Shown here: positions 1-16,514 of the stretch, piece by piece | How the letters are laid out: each line of letters starts with the position of its first letter | Numbering within the stretch: the stretch's first letter is position 1 | From: Leptospira adleri | GTDB taxonomy: Bacteria > Spirochaetota > Leptospiria > Leptospirales > Leptospiraceae | Reading direction: 5' to 3' | DNA: 28,072 bases | Assembly (NCBI RefSeq): GCF_002811985.1 | Contig: NZ_NPDU01000060.1 | Location: 1 to 28,072 of the forward strand | Translations under genes and position numbers: made by a program | The notes under the pieces: generated by a model | What the model was told of the DNA's origin: nothing | Databases searched by the model: none | The model's input: only the letters and a program-made list of their open reading frames with translations

Positions 1-2321
1 AGGTTTACGATCCTGCTGCCTTTTCCCGGAGAAGAATCCAACAATACTTCCCCGCCGTGCGCCAAGGCGATTTTTCTTACGATGGAAAGTCCGAGCCCGG
101 TTCCCTGGGGTTTTTTTGTCTGAATTACGGAACCGTAAAACGCTTTTTTGAGATCTTCGCTCAAGCCCGGTCCGTCGTCCTTAAAAACGATATAGAGCAT
201 TTCCGATTCCTTCTCGATTCTGACGGAGAAACTTCCTTTATCTCCTATCGCATCGGCCGCATTTTTTGCGATATTTAAAACCAGTCTTCTGATACGAAGC
301 GGATCCAACTTCACTTTTCCATCGGCGAGAATTTCGAAAGTAAGCCGAACTCCCGTGTCTTCGAAAAAAAGTTCGAGATCTTCCTTGACTCCTTCGAAGT
401 ATTCTTCGATATCGACGGATTTTAAATCCAAGATGATTCGTTTTTTAGAAAATTCTAATATATCCAATGAAAGATTTGCAAGAGCTTCAGTTTCTTTTTT
501 TGCCTGTGCGATCCCGATATGCCGATCGGGGTTTTCACTTTGATCCATGTTTCTGAGAATTTTTTGAATGAGCGTAACGTGATGTCCTATGTCGTGCGCT
601 ATCTCCGCGGAAAGTTCTCCTATGATCGCCAGTTTGTCTCGGTCCTGTCTCAATAAGTTCTGAATGGAAAGGGCAAGTGCGTAAGCGATTCCTTGCACCC
701 AATCCATCTCCGAATCAAGATTTAGAAAACCCTGGATCGGAAGATCTAAGATCACGAAATTTGTCTGATTGCTCTGAACCGGAAGCAGAAGTCTGTCGTT
801 TAACAAAGAAGGCGTGGATAAGGACGATAGATTTATCTCGATCGTATTGTGCGAAAGAAGTCCCGAAACTTCGCTTATGCGGAGATCGTTTTCGGTGTCG
901 ATCGAATATTGTTTCCAGTTGGCGGAATTCTGTTCGGGAAGATATATGAAAAGTTCTTGGTTCTTTCTGATATTTTTAGAAAGAATTTCGAGCGCGGTTT
1001 GCGTAGCAGAGGCGAAAGTGGAAGAAGACATGATTTCTCTTGTGGAAGAAACTAGGGTTTTCATCTGATGCGAAAGATTTTCAGATTTGTTAAGCGAAGT
1101 GGAAAAACGTCTCGAAATCAGAATGGCATGGGAGGCTATCAGAAAAATTTGACCGTAAGGAATCAGATAAACCGAATTGGTGACGTTGTTCGTTACTACG
1201 ATATCATGAATCGTACAAAACATGACTCCGATATACCCTATAAAAAGAATCCAGACCCCTTCGTATTTTTTAAAGATTCCGTAGATTAATAGGATTGCCC
1301 AGCAGGGAATGACCGTCAAAAAACAATACGCCTGTGTCGGAAACAACGTTAGTGTATATATCTGATTCGGCAGAAGCAAGACCGCTACGGCCGCGACGTA
1401 AATAGGAAAGTTGAAATAGGCTCCGTATCTTTTCCAAAACCTGGAAGGAGAAAAACGATACAAGAACGCGTATAAAACCGGCGCAGATAAATAAACCGAA
1501 ATGTATTCTAGTCGGTTTAAAAATTCCCAAGATAAATTGGGAAACAGTTGATGTCCGAATCTTTCCCCCGTCGTCAATGCGCGGATGAAGATTAAAGTAC
1601 AGTGAATCGAAAACAAAAGCGGAGTCGGGTCCTTTTTTCGGAAAAGGAAAAACAATAGGTTGTAGACCGCCATGATCGCCGCGGAAATACAAACGGCGAA
1701 ACCGATGCCGTTCTTGATTTGATTTTCTTTAAGAACGTCTTCCAGTTTCCCTATCTTGATCGGAAACCAGTAACCTCCCCAACGATTTTGAAAATTGGAA
1801 ATATGAAACGTCAAATTTATTTCGCTCGAATTCGGAAGCGAAATAACCTGAGGATTGTATTTCGCCGAAGACGTTTCCTTTGTGATACCGAATTTTCCGG
1901 CCGATGCGATGAGAAGTCCGTTCGCATAAAGGTTGTAAGCTGTTCCTTCGTCCGGAATCGAAAGGGCCAGATTCGTAATATTCTTCGGAAGTAATACTTT
2001 CAGTTCGTAAGTTGCAAAACCGTGGCTTTCGACTTTCTCTCCGAAGAAGTCGATTTCGTTCCAATTAGAAGGAGCCCTATTCAGTATAAATCGATTTTTT
2101 GTAACGGACTCGGTCCGATCCGGAGACACCAGTTGATTCCAATAAAATTTCCATTCTCCGGAAAGATTGGTGCTCTTATGTGCGTTCCAATCCCATTGCG
2201 TTAGATCCAAAATTCCATTCTTAGCCTGAGGCGCGTCTTCATAGGAAAGTCCCAAGTAAGCGCAACTAGAGAATAACGGAAAGAAAAGAATCAGAAAATT
2301 AATACGAACAAAACGAAGCAT
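1..2321 (-). CDS. 7TMR-DISM sensor histidine kinase, 3' end cut by window edge
   Basis: Open frame of 773 codons from the ATG at 2321 that runs off the left edge without a stop. Residues 1-20 look like a lipoprotein signal ending LFSSC (Cys20). Residues about 21-200 fit a periplasmic DISMED2-like sensor, about 204-400 contain seven hydrophobic segments as in 7TMR-DISM, and about 415-560 resemble a GAF-type linker (fold is a guess). The kinase core follows: an H-box IGELSAEIAHDIGHH with His576, an N-box NIAKNAAD, a G1 box DDGPGLS near residue 715, and a G2 box GTGLGLSIVRKIALAHGG just before the edge. It should autophosphorylate on His576 in response to an extracellular ligand and pass phosphate to a response regulator, which is not in the window. 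Any receiver domain would lie beyond base 1. The start has no strong ribosome binding site, but the signal peptide begins right there. The kinase class is firm; the ligand is unknown. Confidence 0.9.
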   Translation of the reverse strand, partial: MLRFVRINFLILFFPLFSSCAYLGLSYEDAPQAKNGILDLTQWDWNAHKSTNLSGEWKFYWNQLVSPDRTESVTKNRFILNRAPSNWNEIDFFGEKVESHGFATYELKVLLPKNITNLALSIPDEGTAYNLYANGLLIASAGKFGITKETSSAKYNPQVISLPNSSEINLTFHISNFQNRWGGYWFPIKIGKLEDVLKENQIKNGIGFAVCISAAIMAVYNLLFFLFRKKDPTPLLFSIHCTLIFIRALTTGERFGHQLFPNLSWEFLNRLEYISVYLSAPVLYAFLYRFSPSRFWKRYGAYFNFPIYVAAVAVLLLPNQIYTLTLFPTQAYCFLTVIPCWAILLIYGIFKKYEGVWILFIGYIGVMFCTIHDIVVTNNVTNSVYLIPYGQIFLIASHAILISRRFSTSLNKSENLSHQMKTLVSSTREIMSSSTFASATQTALEILSKNIRKNQELFIYLPEQNSANWKQYSIDTENDLRISEVSGLLSHNTIEINLSSLSTPSLLNDRLLLPVQSNQTNFVILDLPIQGFLNLDSEMDWVQGIAYALALSIQNLLRQDRDKLAIIGELSAEIAHDIGHHVTLIQKILRNMDQSENPDRHIGIAQAKKETEALANLSLDILEFSKKRIILDLKSVDIEEYFEGVKEDLELFFEDTGVRLTFEILADGKVKLDPLRIRRLVLNIAKNAADAIGDKGSFSVRIEKESEMLYIVFKDDGPGLSEDLKKAFYGSVIQTKKPQGTGLGLSIVRKIALAHGGEVLLDSSPGKGSRIVN

Positions 2322-2558
2322 CGGATTTCATCACAAAGAAAGCCGAAAATGGAGAAGAGGTCAATAGGAAAAGAGCGGCTATGCCTTGAAAAGAATCAAA
2401 ATTCCAGAAGAAAGAATTAGGAAGGGCAGCTTTCCGGAGTGCGAAAGAATATCGAACTATAAGAATGTCGAGGAGATCGTAAGGATATATAAAACGAAAA
2501 GATTCTTTTCACTTTCCTATTCGAAAGACCTTAAATTTGATGGCAGTAAAAACTCCGA
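2322..2558. promoter_or_regulatory. Divergent intergenic region with inverted repeat
   Basis: This 237-base gap separates the histidine kinase (minus) from the GH18 gene (plus), so it should carry promoters for both. A TATATAAA stretch lies at 2486-2493. Just downstream, 2496-2510 reads GAAAAGATTCTTTTC, a perfect inverted repeat with 7-base arms around one central T, about 49 bases before the GH18 start. This could be an operator, but A/T-rich repeats of this size also arise by chance. I see no open frame with coding character. Confidence 0.3.
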
Positions 2559-3857
2559 ATGAAATCTTTCAAATTAAATTTAATATTAGTTCTATTCCTT
2601 CTCTTTTCAATCTCCTTGATCATTATAGGTTTCGCCTTTCGGTGGAGCTGGAAAGAAATTTCCAATGATCCGAGTATTCTCATTTTTTTCGAAGCGAATT
2701 CGGAAAAGGAAACAACGACTTCGAAACAATTCTTAGCCTCGACCTGGTCTTCCGATATCATCGCGATGACTGAAAACATTCGATTGTATGACGAGATTCA
2801 TCCTTTTCTTTATACTCTGGAGGGCGGAAGGAACAACACGGGGAATATCGTTTCCGTCTGGAATCCTAAGGCGCAGGAATTTTATATTTGGGCTCTTAAG
2901 AAGATTTCGCCAAGGACTAAGATCATCCCGACGATCTTTCGATGGGAGAATGATTTTGAAAAAATCTCAGATGTCATCGGCTTGAACGGAAATACTAAAA
3001 TCCGCGACTATCATATCGGACAAATTCTGAAAGAGATAGAAAAATACGACTATGACGGAATTGATATCGATTACGAAGGAATGACATGTGAGAAGAAGGA
3101 AAGTTTTGAATCCTTCTTAACCTTACTTTCCGGAGAATTAAAAAAGAAGAATAAACTTTTGTCCGTTGCGATTCATCCGAAAACTTCCGCGGAAGAAAAA
3201 TCCGAATATGCGTGCAAGGGTTTGAAAAAACCGATTTCGGTAGATTTCTACGAAGCCTATCGGGGACAACTGACGCACGACTATGAATTTTTGGGAAAGG
3301 TCGCGGACAAGGTCAAGATTATGGCCTATGAACTGTATCCTCGGAAGAACGCCTTTCCCGGTCCGGGGCCGCAGGCTCCTTCCTGGTGGATAGAAAAGAT
3401 ATTAGAATATTCTACTAAACGAATACCTAAAGAAAAGCTTTATATGGCGATTCCGACCTACGGATACGATTGGCCTTTGAATTGTGATATCCCTTCAAAG
3501 GCGGTATTTTTTTCAAGGGCGCAGTTCATCAAAAAAAATTGGAATCCGCGTCAGGAAGAACCGACCGACGTTCTTAAAATATTCAAAGAAGCGAGGAAAT
3601 CCGGAGACTGGATATATCTGAGGCCTTATCTCTACAGACACGAAGGTCACGTTTACGACGATCCTTCTCTTTGGTACACGTTAGGCGGTTGTGATCGGGT
3701 CGCTTTTTATATGAATCGGAGATCCTTCGAGACTAAGATGAATCTTCTCAAAAAATTCAACATTCGGGGGTTTTCTTTTTGGCAACTCATTCAGGACAAC
3801 GATCCGGAAATTCATTCCTTTCTCAAAGAAATGATCGAAGCGCCGGAAACGAATTAG
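2559..3857 (+). CDS. GH18-family (chitinase-like) glycoside hydrolase, membrane anchored
   Basis: A 432-residue protein with an N-terminal hydrophobic segment at about residues 7-27, read as a signal anchor or uncleaved signal peptide, so the catalytic part should face the periplasm. The GH18 signature DGIDIDYE spans residues 166-173; by family knowledge the last Asp and Glu173 are the substrate-assisted catalytic pair. Other family landmarks are the early [10 protein letters not shown] strand (81-90), the later [10 protein letters not shown] segment, which matches the conserved M-x-Y strand, and a C-terminal RGFSFWQL strand. GH18 enzymes cleave beta-1,4-linked N-acetylglucosamine polymers. 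Some members act on peptidoglycan or are non-catalytic, so the substrate cannot be read from the sequence. It stands alone, divergent from the kinase and convergent with the aminopeptidase. There is no clear ribosome binding site, but the signal segment begins at this ATG. Confidence 0.82.
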   Translation: MKSFKLNLILVLFLLFSISLIIIGFAFRWSWKEISNDPSILIFFEANSEKETTTSKQFLASTWSSDIIAMTENIRLYDEIHPFLYTLEGGRNNTGNIVSVWNPKAQEFYIWALKKISPRTKIIPTIFRWENDFEKISDVIGLNGNTKIRDYHIGQILKEIEKYDYDGIDIDYEGMTCEKKESFESFLTLLSGELKKKNKLLSVAIHPKTSAEEKSEYACKGLKKPISVDFYEAYRGQLTHDYEFLGKVADKVKIMAYELYPRKNAFPGPGPQAPSWWIEKILEYSTKRIPKEKLYMAIPTYGYDWPLNCDIPSKAVFFSRAQFIKKNWNPRQEEPTDVLKIFKEARKSGDWIYLRPYLYRHEGHVYDDPSLWYTLGGCDRVAFYMNRRSFETKMNLLKKFNIRGFSFWQLIQDNDPEIHSFLKEMIEAPETN

Positions 3858-4082
3858 ATTTTTTCCTTGGTCGATTTTTTAAAAAAGCCTCTGTTGCTGC
3901 GGCTCTTAAGTAAAAAAAATCGCACACGATCGAAAGACTTCCGCGGTGCGGTTGAGCATAACGTGATATAAAGATCTCGTTGCGCGGAGAAATTGAGCCG
4001 TTTTTTTATAACGTTTCTTTCGTTATACTTCGAATTCCTTTGAAGAACCTTGTCGAACCGCGGACTCAAATTTCTTTGAAAA

Positions 4083-4125
4083 GATTGCCGAATAAAAATT
4101 TCCAAGTTCTACGAAATCGGCAATC
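4083..4125 (-). terminator. Possible terminator after the aminopeptidase gene
   Basis: Arms GATTGCCGA (4083-4091) and TCGGCAATC (4117-4125) are perfect 9-base complements around a 25-base loop. Read on the minus strand the hairpin is followed by TTTTC. It sits 26 bases past the aminopeptidase stop. The long loop and short T run make it a weak intrinsic terminator at best. The rest of 3858-4150 shows no gene I can support. Confidence 0.4.
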
Positions 4126-4150
4126 CCATGTTTGAACCGTTGCGACGATC

Positions 4151-6673
<2,523 letters not shown>

Positions 6674-6690
6674 TCTATTCTTTTTTCCTT

Positions 6691-7947
6691 TTACATGATG
6701 TCTTTCAGTTCCATCTTACGAAGTCGGGGAGCGATCGCTCCTACGAAGCCGACCGTAAGAAGAGTAAGCGCGCCGCCCGCGACGATGGATCTTTTGATTC
6801 CAAGCCATTCTGCGGTAACGCCGGATTCGAATTCTCCGATCTCGTTGGAAGAACCGATGAAGATATGATTCACCGCGGAAACCCTTCCTCTCATGTGATC
6901 CGGGGTATGCATCTGAACGATCGTATGACGTATCACGACGCTCACCATGTCAAAAGCGCCGGCCGCCATAAGACAGAGAAACGCAATTCTCCAGTCCGTT
7001 GAAAAACCGAAAAGAACGATACAAATTCCGAAACCAAAAACGCAGGAAAGAAGAATCCAGCCTGAATTTTTTTTCGGAGGTCTTGCCGCGATGAAGAACG
7101 CGCACAAAACCGCTCCGACTCCCTGCGCCGAGCGAAGAATTCCGAAGATCTCCGGACTCTGACCCAAAATTCTTTCCGTAAAAGAAGGAAGAAGAGCCAC
7201 GGCGCCTCCGAAGAGAACCGCGAAAAGATCGAGTGAGATCGCGCCTAAAATGATCTGATGACTGGAAACAAATTTCCAACCGGAGCTGAGACTTTGCCAG
7301 ATCGTTTCTCCGATCTCGGGATTTTCCGGAACAGGCTGACTTTTCACAAGAAGCATCATCAAAAAACCGGAGCTCATCAGAAGCAGATCCACCGAATATG
7401 CAAAGTAAAGACCGAGAACGATCAACATCCCCCCGGTAAGAGGACCGAGGACTAATGAAGTCTGCCAAGCTATTCCGCTCCAAGTCGCGGCGTTCGGAAA
7501 GGTTTCCTTGTCAACGAGCTGAGTTTGAAACGCCGCGGTCGCAGGATTGAGAAATCCTCTCGCGATTCCCGAAAGAAAAATGACTCCGTAGATCGGATAG
7601 ACTCCGAAGTCCCTTAAAATCCATTCCATATTAGGAACCACTAATATAAGAAGAAGGAGGGAACAAATCGAAAGAAGTCCGAGCGCTGAGGAAACGATTT
7701 TCTTTCTGGGAAAGGAATCGATTACGAGACCGGAAAAGAGCGCCATCGTTATGGAAGGAATCGCCTCGGTTAGACCGATAAAACCAACGTGAAGATTGCT
7801 TCCGGTCAAATGATACATCTGCCAACCGACTACTGTGGTTTGGATGCTGATCGAAAGAGTCACCATAAATTTACCGAGGAGAAAGGAACGGTAGTCGGCG
7901 ATTCTCAACGCTTGAAAAGGATCGTGTTTTTTTTGAGTTTGGGTCAT
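6691..7947 (-). CDS. Major facilitator superfamily transporter, probable exporter
   Basis: A 418-residue integral membrane protein with about twelve hydrophobic segments. The start resembles the MFS_3/EntS-like group: [19 protein letters not shown] leads into the first helix, and the loop between helices 2 and 3 reads [13 protein letters not shown], which fits the conserved MFS motif A (G-x-x-x-D-x-x-x-R-K). Members of this group export siderophores, drugs or metabolites by proton antiport; the substrate here is not evident. It lies 9 bases after the NUDIX hydrolase stop and 17 before the aminopeptidase start, with no clear ribosome binding site of its own, so translational coupling is plausible. 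Nothing suggests truncation. Confidence 0.88.
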   Translation of the reverse strand: MTQTQKKHDPFQALRIADYRSFLLGKFMVTLSISIQTTVVGWQMYHLTGSNLHVGFIGLTEAIPSITMALFSGLVIDSFPRKKIVSSALGLLSICSLLLLILVVPNMEWILRDFGVYPIYGVIFLSGIARGFLNPATAAFQTQLVDKETFPNAATWSGIAWQTSLVLGPLTGGMLIVLGLYFAYSVDLLLMSSGFLMMLLVKSQPVPENPEIGETIWQSLSSGWKFVSSHQIILGAISLDLFAVLFGGAVALLPSFTERILGQSPEIFGILRSAQGVGAVLCAFFIAARPPKKNSGWILLSCVFGFGICIVLFGFSTDWRIAFLCLMAAGAFDMVSVVIRHTIVQMHTPDHMRGRVSAVNHIFIGSSNEIGEFESGVTAEWLGIKRSIVAGGALTLLTVGFVGAIAPRLRKMELKDIM

Positions 7948-7956
7948 CGTTTTGTT

Positions 7957-8529
7957 CTAAAGTGGATGTTTGATAAAATACATTCCCAGAGCCGCGACCA
8001 TCATCCCGTGATGAAGGATATTTTCGGAGATAAGGTTTGGAATGTTTTCGAGAGGAGTTTCAAAAATTTCAATTTGTTCGCTTTCGTCCAAATCTTGGTC
8101 GTGAAGTTTGCGAACGTTTTTCGCTACAAAAGTATGACACCAGTTGTTTAAGATCGCGGGATTACCCGTAACCTTTCCGAGATATTCCCATTGATCGGAA
8201 ACATAACCGGTTTCTTCCACGAGTTCCGCTTGCGCCGATTCTAAAAGAGTCTGTTTTTCCGCGATCCCGCCCGGGATTTCCAGACTGAAACGATGGATGC
8301 CGTGACGGTATTGATCGATGAGAAGAATTTTGTTTTCAGGCGTAAGTGCGATCACGTTCACCCAATCCAGAGATTCCAGATGAAAGAATTCCTTGGAAAC
8401 TTTTTGATCGGGGGAGGTCGTGTGGAAGGAAACGAGCCTGAAGATCGGGGTCTGGATCAGATCTTTACGATTTTCTTTGGACCAGAGATGAGAGAAAGGA
8501 TCGTATGATTTCGGTTGAAAGGGTTTCAT
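7957..8529 (-). CDS. NUDIX hydrolase with altered NUDIX box
   Basis: A 190-residue protein with a NUDIX box at residues 87-109. Against the family pattern G-x5-E-x7-R-E-U-x-E-E-x-G-U it has Gly87, then Gln93 in place of Glu, Ala101 in place of Arg, and the three glutamates of the metal site intact (Glu102, Glu105, Glu106), followed by Gly108. The surrounding [17 protein letters not shown] segment is typical of ADP-ribose/nucleoside-diphosphate-sugar pyrophosphatases, so hydrolysis of a nucleoside diphosphate linked to a sugar is the best guess. The two changes could alter activity or substrate. It is the first gene of the unit with the MFS transporter and aminopeptidase; the promoter would lie in the repeat-containing region upstream. 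Confidence 0.85.
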   Translation of the reverse strand: MKPFQPKSYDPFSHLWSKENRKDLIQTPIFRLVSFHTTSPDQKVSKEFFHLESLDWVNVIALTPENKILLIDQYRHGIHRFSLEIPGGIAEKQTLLESAQAELVEETGYVSDQWEYLGKVTGNPAILNNWCHTFVAKNVRKLHDQDLDESEQIEIFETPLENIPNLISENILHHGMMVAALGMYFIKHPL

Positions 8530-8560
8530 CGGTTCCCACTTTTTTGAAAGGAATTTTGCG

Positions 8561-8580
8561 GTCGGAATTTCGACAAGATC
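8561..8580. repeat. Right-end remnant of the structured repeat
   Basis: GTCGGAATTTCGAC at 8561-8574 followed by AAGATC matches the right end of the two complete repeat copies (GTCGGAATTCCGAC then A/AA and GGTT). Only the end remains; the sequence before it belongs to the start region of the NUDIX gene. The single difference turns one G-C pair of the palindrome into a G-U pair on plus-strand RNA. Confidence 0.5.
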
Positions 8581-8646
8581 GGGGAGGAGTTTGTTTTCCT
8601 AAAGATCATTCAATTTTTCTAATGGAGAAGATTTTGAAGAGGAGTT

Positions 8647-8810
8647 TTTGTAGGAGTTCCTACAAAGAAAGAGAGGGGCTTTGTGCTTGCAAAATTACGG
8701 TTTTCTGATACGGGAAAATTTCCGGAGTTTTCCCGCCGCCTCACCCCTCCACCCAAGATCAGGGTGGGGCGCGCGGTTTTCACGGAGGGGCGTCGGAATT
8801 CCGACAGGTT
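8647..8810. repeat. Structured intergenic repeat, copy 1
   Basis: This 164-base unit recurs at 8916-9079. It holds four potential stems. The first, 8647-8666, is TTTGTAGGAGTTCCTACAAA, with 9-base arms around GT. The second has arms CGGGAAAA (8711-8718) and TTTTCCCG (8728-8735). The third has arms CTCCACCC (8747-8754) and GGGTGGGG (8762-8769) with one G-U pair. The fourth is the palindrome GTCGGAATTCCGAC (8792-8805). Frames through it are open on the minus strand, but they look like artefacts: low complexity, with repeat-derived peptide blocks. Its nature is unknown; MITE-like element or structured RNA are both possible. Confidence 0.85.
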
Positions 8811-8915
8811 CTTCAACCGGCCCAAACGCCTCCTGGATAAGAATCCGATTCTTCCGTCTTTGTCTTTGTATCCTTTCCGAGCGGAATCTCGCGAGAATAA
8901 TTCAAAGATTCTTCC

Positions 8916-9079
8916 TTTGTGGGAGTTCCTACAAAGAAAGTGAGAGGGCTTTGTGCTTGCAAAATTACGGTTTTCTGATATGGGAAAATCTCCGGAGTTT
9001 TCCCGCCCCCGCCCTCCTCCACCCAACACAGGGTGGGGCACGCCGACTTTACGGAAGAGGTCGGAATTCCGACAAGGTT
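8916..9079. repeat. Structured intergenic repeat, copy 2
   Basis: Direct repeat of 8647-8810, separated from it by about 105 unrelated bases. The first 90 or so bases are nearly identical, and the middle differs mostly in loop bases. Stem 1 is TTTGTGGGAGTTCCTACAAA (8916-8935), stem 2 is GGGAAAA (8982-8988) with TTTTCCC (8998-9004), stem 3 is CTCCACCC (9017-9024) with GGGTGGGG (9031-9038) and a loop one base shorter than in copy 1, and stem 4 is GTCGGAATTCCGAC (9060-9073). Together with the remnant and the two copies, the whole 8530-9269 gap contains no gene I can support. Confidence 0.85.
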
Positions 9080-9227
9080 TCCGTTGGGCATTTTTTTCCA
9101 GTGAAAACGATCTCATCTTCCCTCCATTCTTTTCAAACCTCGGTTTTTCTCCAAGAGAGAAATCGGCTCAAGAAAAGGTAGGAACTCCAATTCTAATCGC
9201 CCGTTCTTTAGAATTCCCAGCGTACAG

Positions 9228-9262
<35 letters not shown>

Positions 9263-9269
9263 ATGTCCC

Positions 9270-11294
<2,025 letters not shown>

Positions 11295-11846
11295 AATGGC
11301 TTTAGATAAAAAAATACTGACTCTGGTAACAATATTTGTTCTTACCGCCTGTGCAAGCGGTCAGAAATCCGTGGACAACGGCCTTTCTCAGGAATCGGCT
11401 GTCCGCGCGAAAATTCAGGGAATCGATTCCCAACTTTCCATTTCATCTTTGGACGAAAAGAAGCGTTCCTCTCTCCTCATGGAAAAGGCAAAACTTCTCC
11501 TGCAAATTGAATCTTATAAAGAAGCATCGATCGTTTTAAAAGAGATACAAAATTCTAAAGAAGGGAAGGGGCTCGAACACTTAGACCATTACCTTGGAAC
11601 CGCTTATCTGGGAATCAACGACACGGAGAATGCGATCGTTCACTTTAGAAAATCCGAAACGGTAGATAAAAACTACGAATCGACAACCCGCAGAAAAATG
11701 TATGCAAAGGCTCTTTACCAAGAAGAGAAATACGGTCTCGCTCTTGGTATCTTAGGCCGCGCTTCGAGAGAGAAAGATTTTGAAAAAGACATTCTTTTCT
11801 ACGAAACCGTTGCCAATAGTTTTATGAGAATCAAGGAATTCAAGAG

Positions 11847-14171
<2,325 letters not shown>

Positions 14172-14599
14172 TTCTCATTTCTTCCGGAATCTTACTCGCG
14201 ATTCTTCTTTGTTTCGGAATCTACCTTTACTTTTTCGGTTCTGCAAAGCAAGAATTCGACCGTCGATCTTCGTCGAGAGCGGATCTGATCGGAACCTGGA
14301 GAGTGGCTCCGATTCATCCTTTGGTTCAAATCCGATTCCTGAGCGAAAAGGAGGCGGTTCTTTTGGAAGAGGAAAAAGAAACCAAACTGTATCTTTTGGA
14401 AGACGGAGAAGGCCTGCAACTTAGAAGAAGAGGCGAGGAAACTCCGAGCGGTTATTTTTTATTTCGAGAACTCAAAGCAAACACTTGGCAGGGACTTTGG
14501 GGGGAAGACCTTGTGGTGTTAAAAAGAATCTCCGCCGAAAATCAAACGCGTTAGTTGATTCTTTAAGTTTATTCGTCCGTTCTATTCATTTTAAGAGAG

Positions 14600-14637
14600 A
14601 TAGATCGATGGATGATTCCCCGTTAACGATCTATTTT
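14600..14637 (+). terminator. Possible terminator between convergent genes
   Basis: Arms ATAGATCG (14600-14607) and CGATCTAT (14627-14634) are perfect complements around a 19-base loop, followed by TTT. It lies in the 97-base gap between the plus-strand operon and the convergent chemotaxis gene. The loop is long and the T run short, so this is tentative. Confidence 0.3.
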
Positions 14638-14651
14638 CCGGTCGATAGATT

Positions 14652-16454
14652 TTACACTTTAAAAAATTCAAATTCTTGTTTCAATCTTCGGGCTTGGCTC
14701 GCTAAACTTCCGGAAAGAACGTCTATCTCGGAAACGATCCCGCTTAGGAATTCGGTGTTTTCGGAAATGGTCGAAATTGTCTTACTAAATTCCATAGATG
14801 TTTGCGCCTGTTCGAAGGTATGATTGCGGATCTCTATAGAAGATTTTTCCAAATTAGAAAACGCCTTTCGAACGCCTGCGCTCGCATCTAATTGTGTGTG
14901 AGACATCTCGGCGACCTTGCCGATTCGATCGATCGTAGAATCTACCGTATCGCCGATTTGATTAAAAGTTTTCTCCGTGAATTCTATAATTTCGCTTCCT
15001 CCCTTTGCGGCGGACAATGCTTCGGTGATTGCGGCTTTGATACTTTTTGCGTTCTCTTGTGTTTTGTTCCCGAGGCTGGAGATTTCCTTTGCCACGACCG
15101 CAAATCCTCTTCCGAAGTCTCCCGCTTTTGCGGCTTCGATCGCCGCGTTTAAGGATAACAAACCGATCCTATCGGTGATATCATGAATTACCGCTACCGT
15201 ATCGCCCATCTTTTCGGAACTATTTTTAATTTCTTCAATTGCTTGGATGCTACCGAGAATCGCCTGTTTTCCATTCGCCGTTTCAACTTTCATTTTTCCC
15301 GCGTCCTTTTCAGTTTCGCCTAACGAGCCATTGACTTTTCGAATGGTTTCTTCCAGTTCGAGAAGCGAATCGGTCGCAAAATTTACGATGGAGGTTTGGT
15401 TTTCCGCTCGGTCCGCGGTGGATTGGATGGACGCAATCATCTCTTCTACGCCGGCGCTCATTTCTTCGGTGGAAGCCGCTTGTTCCTGCATTCTTTTCGA
15501 AAGCCCGACCGTGTTTTCTTCCAAGCGTTTCGAACTTTCGGAGAGATTCTTCGATTCCTCGGAAACCTTTTGAACGATAAAACGGAGTTTTTCTACAAAA
15601 TCGTTTATTTGTTTGTTACTTCTGCCGAGTTCGTCCGATGAGATCATCGGAAAAACGTCGTCTAGTTTTCCGGCGGACATTTCTTCAAAAAAATTTACTA
15701 AGTTGGCAACGTTTCGTCGAAGCGATCCCACAAACAGTCTTGCGGTAATCAATAACGTAACCGCGATGAAAAAAATGGTCAACGTAAGCGGAATTACTAC
15801 GTCCCGCAATTTTATCCAACCGGCCGTCTCTTCCACGAGGAAATAGCCGATTACGACGACCGGCGAAATGACGATGGAGCCAATCGTTGCGACAGTTCTG
15901 ATATATAGGGAAATTTTTCGAACCTGGTCGTTGGGCACATGAATGGAACGAATGGAAGCGGCTTCGAGTACGGGCACGAACTTAGCTTCCGTATAAAAAA
16001 AATGTGCAACGGCTAAGATTGGATAAATTATGGGAGGCAAAAAAGCGAAAGGTATGATTTCGAAAATGGACATACCGAATCCGTATCGAAGTATCAGCAC
16101 GGATTGGATTAGGCCTCCGGTCCACTGAACAATAAAAAAAATAGTATTGAAAATCGGAAAATTAAGAAGATTTCTTTTGACCTCCGCTTTCTCTTTGTAT
16201 GTCAATTTCGCCCAATTCTCGCGTCTTAGCGGTTTTAACATTCTTCCAAGATAAAGAAAACGAATCGCCGATACATAGTAAGATAAAGTAAGAGTCACGA
16301 TCGCAACAATATTAAGAATTACTGATTTGCCGAAATCGTAGCCGCCGGCAGTTATGATAAATAAGACGGCAAGGGGAACCGTAATCGCGACGGTCATCAA
16401 TTCTAATCCGATCGTTAGGTTCCAGCGTAATTTTCTAGATTCATTAGATTCCAT
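14652..16454 (-). CDS. Methyl-accepting chemotaxis protein, six-TM type
   Basis: A 600-residue chemoreceptor. Six hydrophobic segments lie at about 13-35, 43-67, 98-122, 130-155, 183-206 and 218-242, with no large periplasmic ligand domain, so it may sense through the membrane or sense a small or membrane-linked signal. A HAMP linker follows at about 241-293. The signalling domain ends in the conserved hairpin tip, with DITDRIGLLSLNAAIEAAK near 425-443 and GRGFAVVAKEISSLGNKT after it, which is where CheA and CheW bind. No C-terminal CheR-binding pentapeptide is seen. It stands alone and is convergent with the plus-strand operon. A GAGG element precedes the ATG. Palindromes at 16515-16529 and 16576-16597 lie upstream and may control it. 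Confidence 0.92.
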   Translation of the reverse strand: MESNESRKLRWNLTIGLELMTVAITVPLAVLFIITAGGYDFGKSVILNIVAIVTLTLSYYVSAIRFLYLGRMLKPLRRENWAKLTYKEKAEVKRNLLNFPIFNTIFFIVQWTGGLIQSVLILRYGFGMSIFEIIPFAFLPPIIYPILAVAHFFYTEAKFVPVLEAASIRSIHVPNDQVRKISLYIRTVATIGSIVISPVVVIGYFLVEETAGWIKLRDVVIPLTLTIFFIAVTLLITARLFVGSLRRNVANLVNFFEEMSAGKLDDVFPMISSDELGRSNKQINDFVEKLRFIVQKVSEESKNLSESSKRLEENTVGLSKRMQEQAASTEEMSAGVEEMIASIQSTADRAENQTSIVNFATDSLLELEETIRKVNGSLGETEKDAGKMKVETANGKQAILGSIQAIEEIKNSSEKMGDTVAVIHDITDRIGLLSLNAAIEAAKAGDFGRGFAVVAKEISSLGNKTQENAKSIKAAITEALSAAKGGSEIIEFTEKTFNQIGDTVDSTIDRIGKVAEMSHTQLDASAGVRKAFSNLEKSSIEIRNHTFEQAQTSMEFSKTISTISENTEFLSGIVSEIDVLSGSLASQARRLKQEFEFFKV

Positions 16455-16514
16455 TTATAGAGCCTCATATATTTCGTTCGTAGATAAATGTCTTTATATG
16501 TAGAAAGGGAAAGT

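Noticed and set aside
8647..9079. An insertion sequence or transposon
   Set aside because: No transposase frame and no matching terminal inverted repeats spanning both copies; a non-autonomous element remains possible but is not shown.
8619..9116. A 165-codon minus-strand open frame, and overlapping plus-strand frames
   Set aside because: They cover the repeat copies, so the same peptide block appears twice. The composition is arginine-, serine- and glycine-rich with no family features; this is read-through of a repeat.
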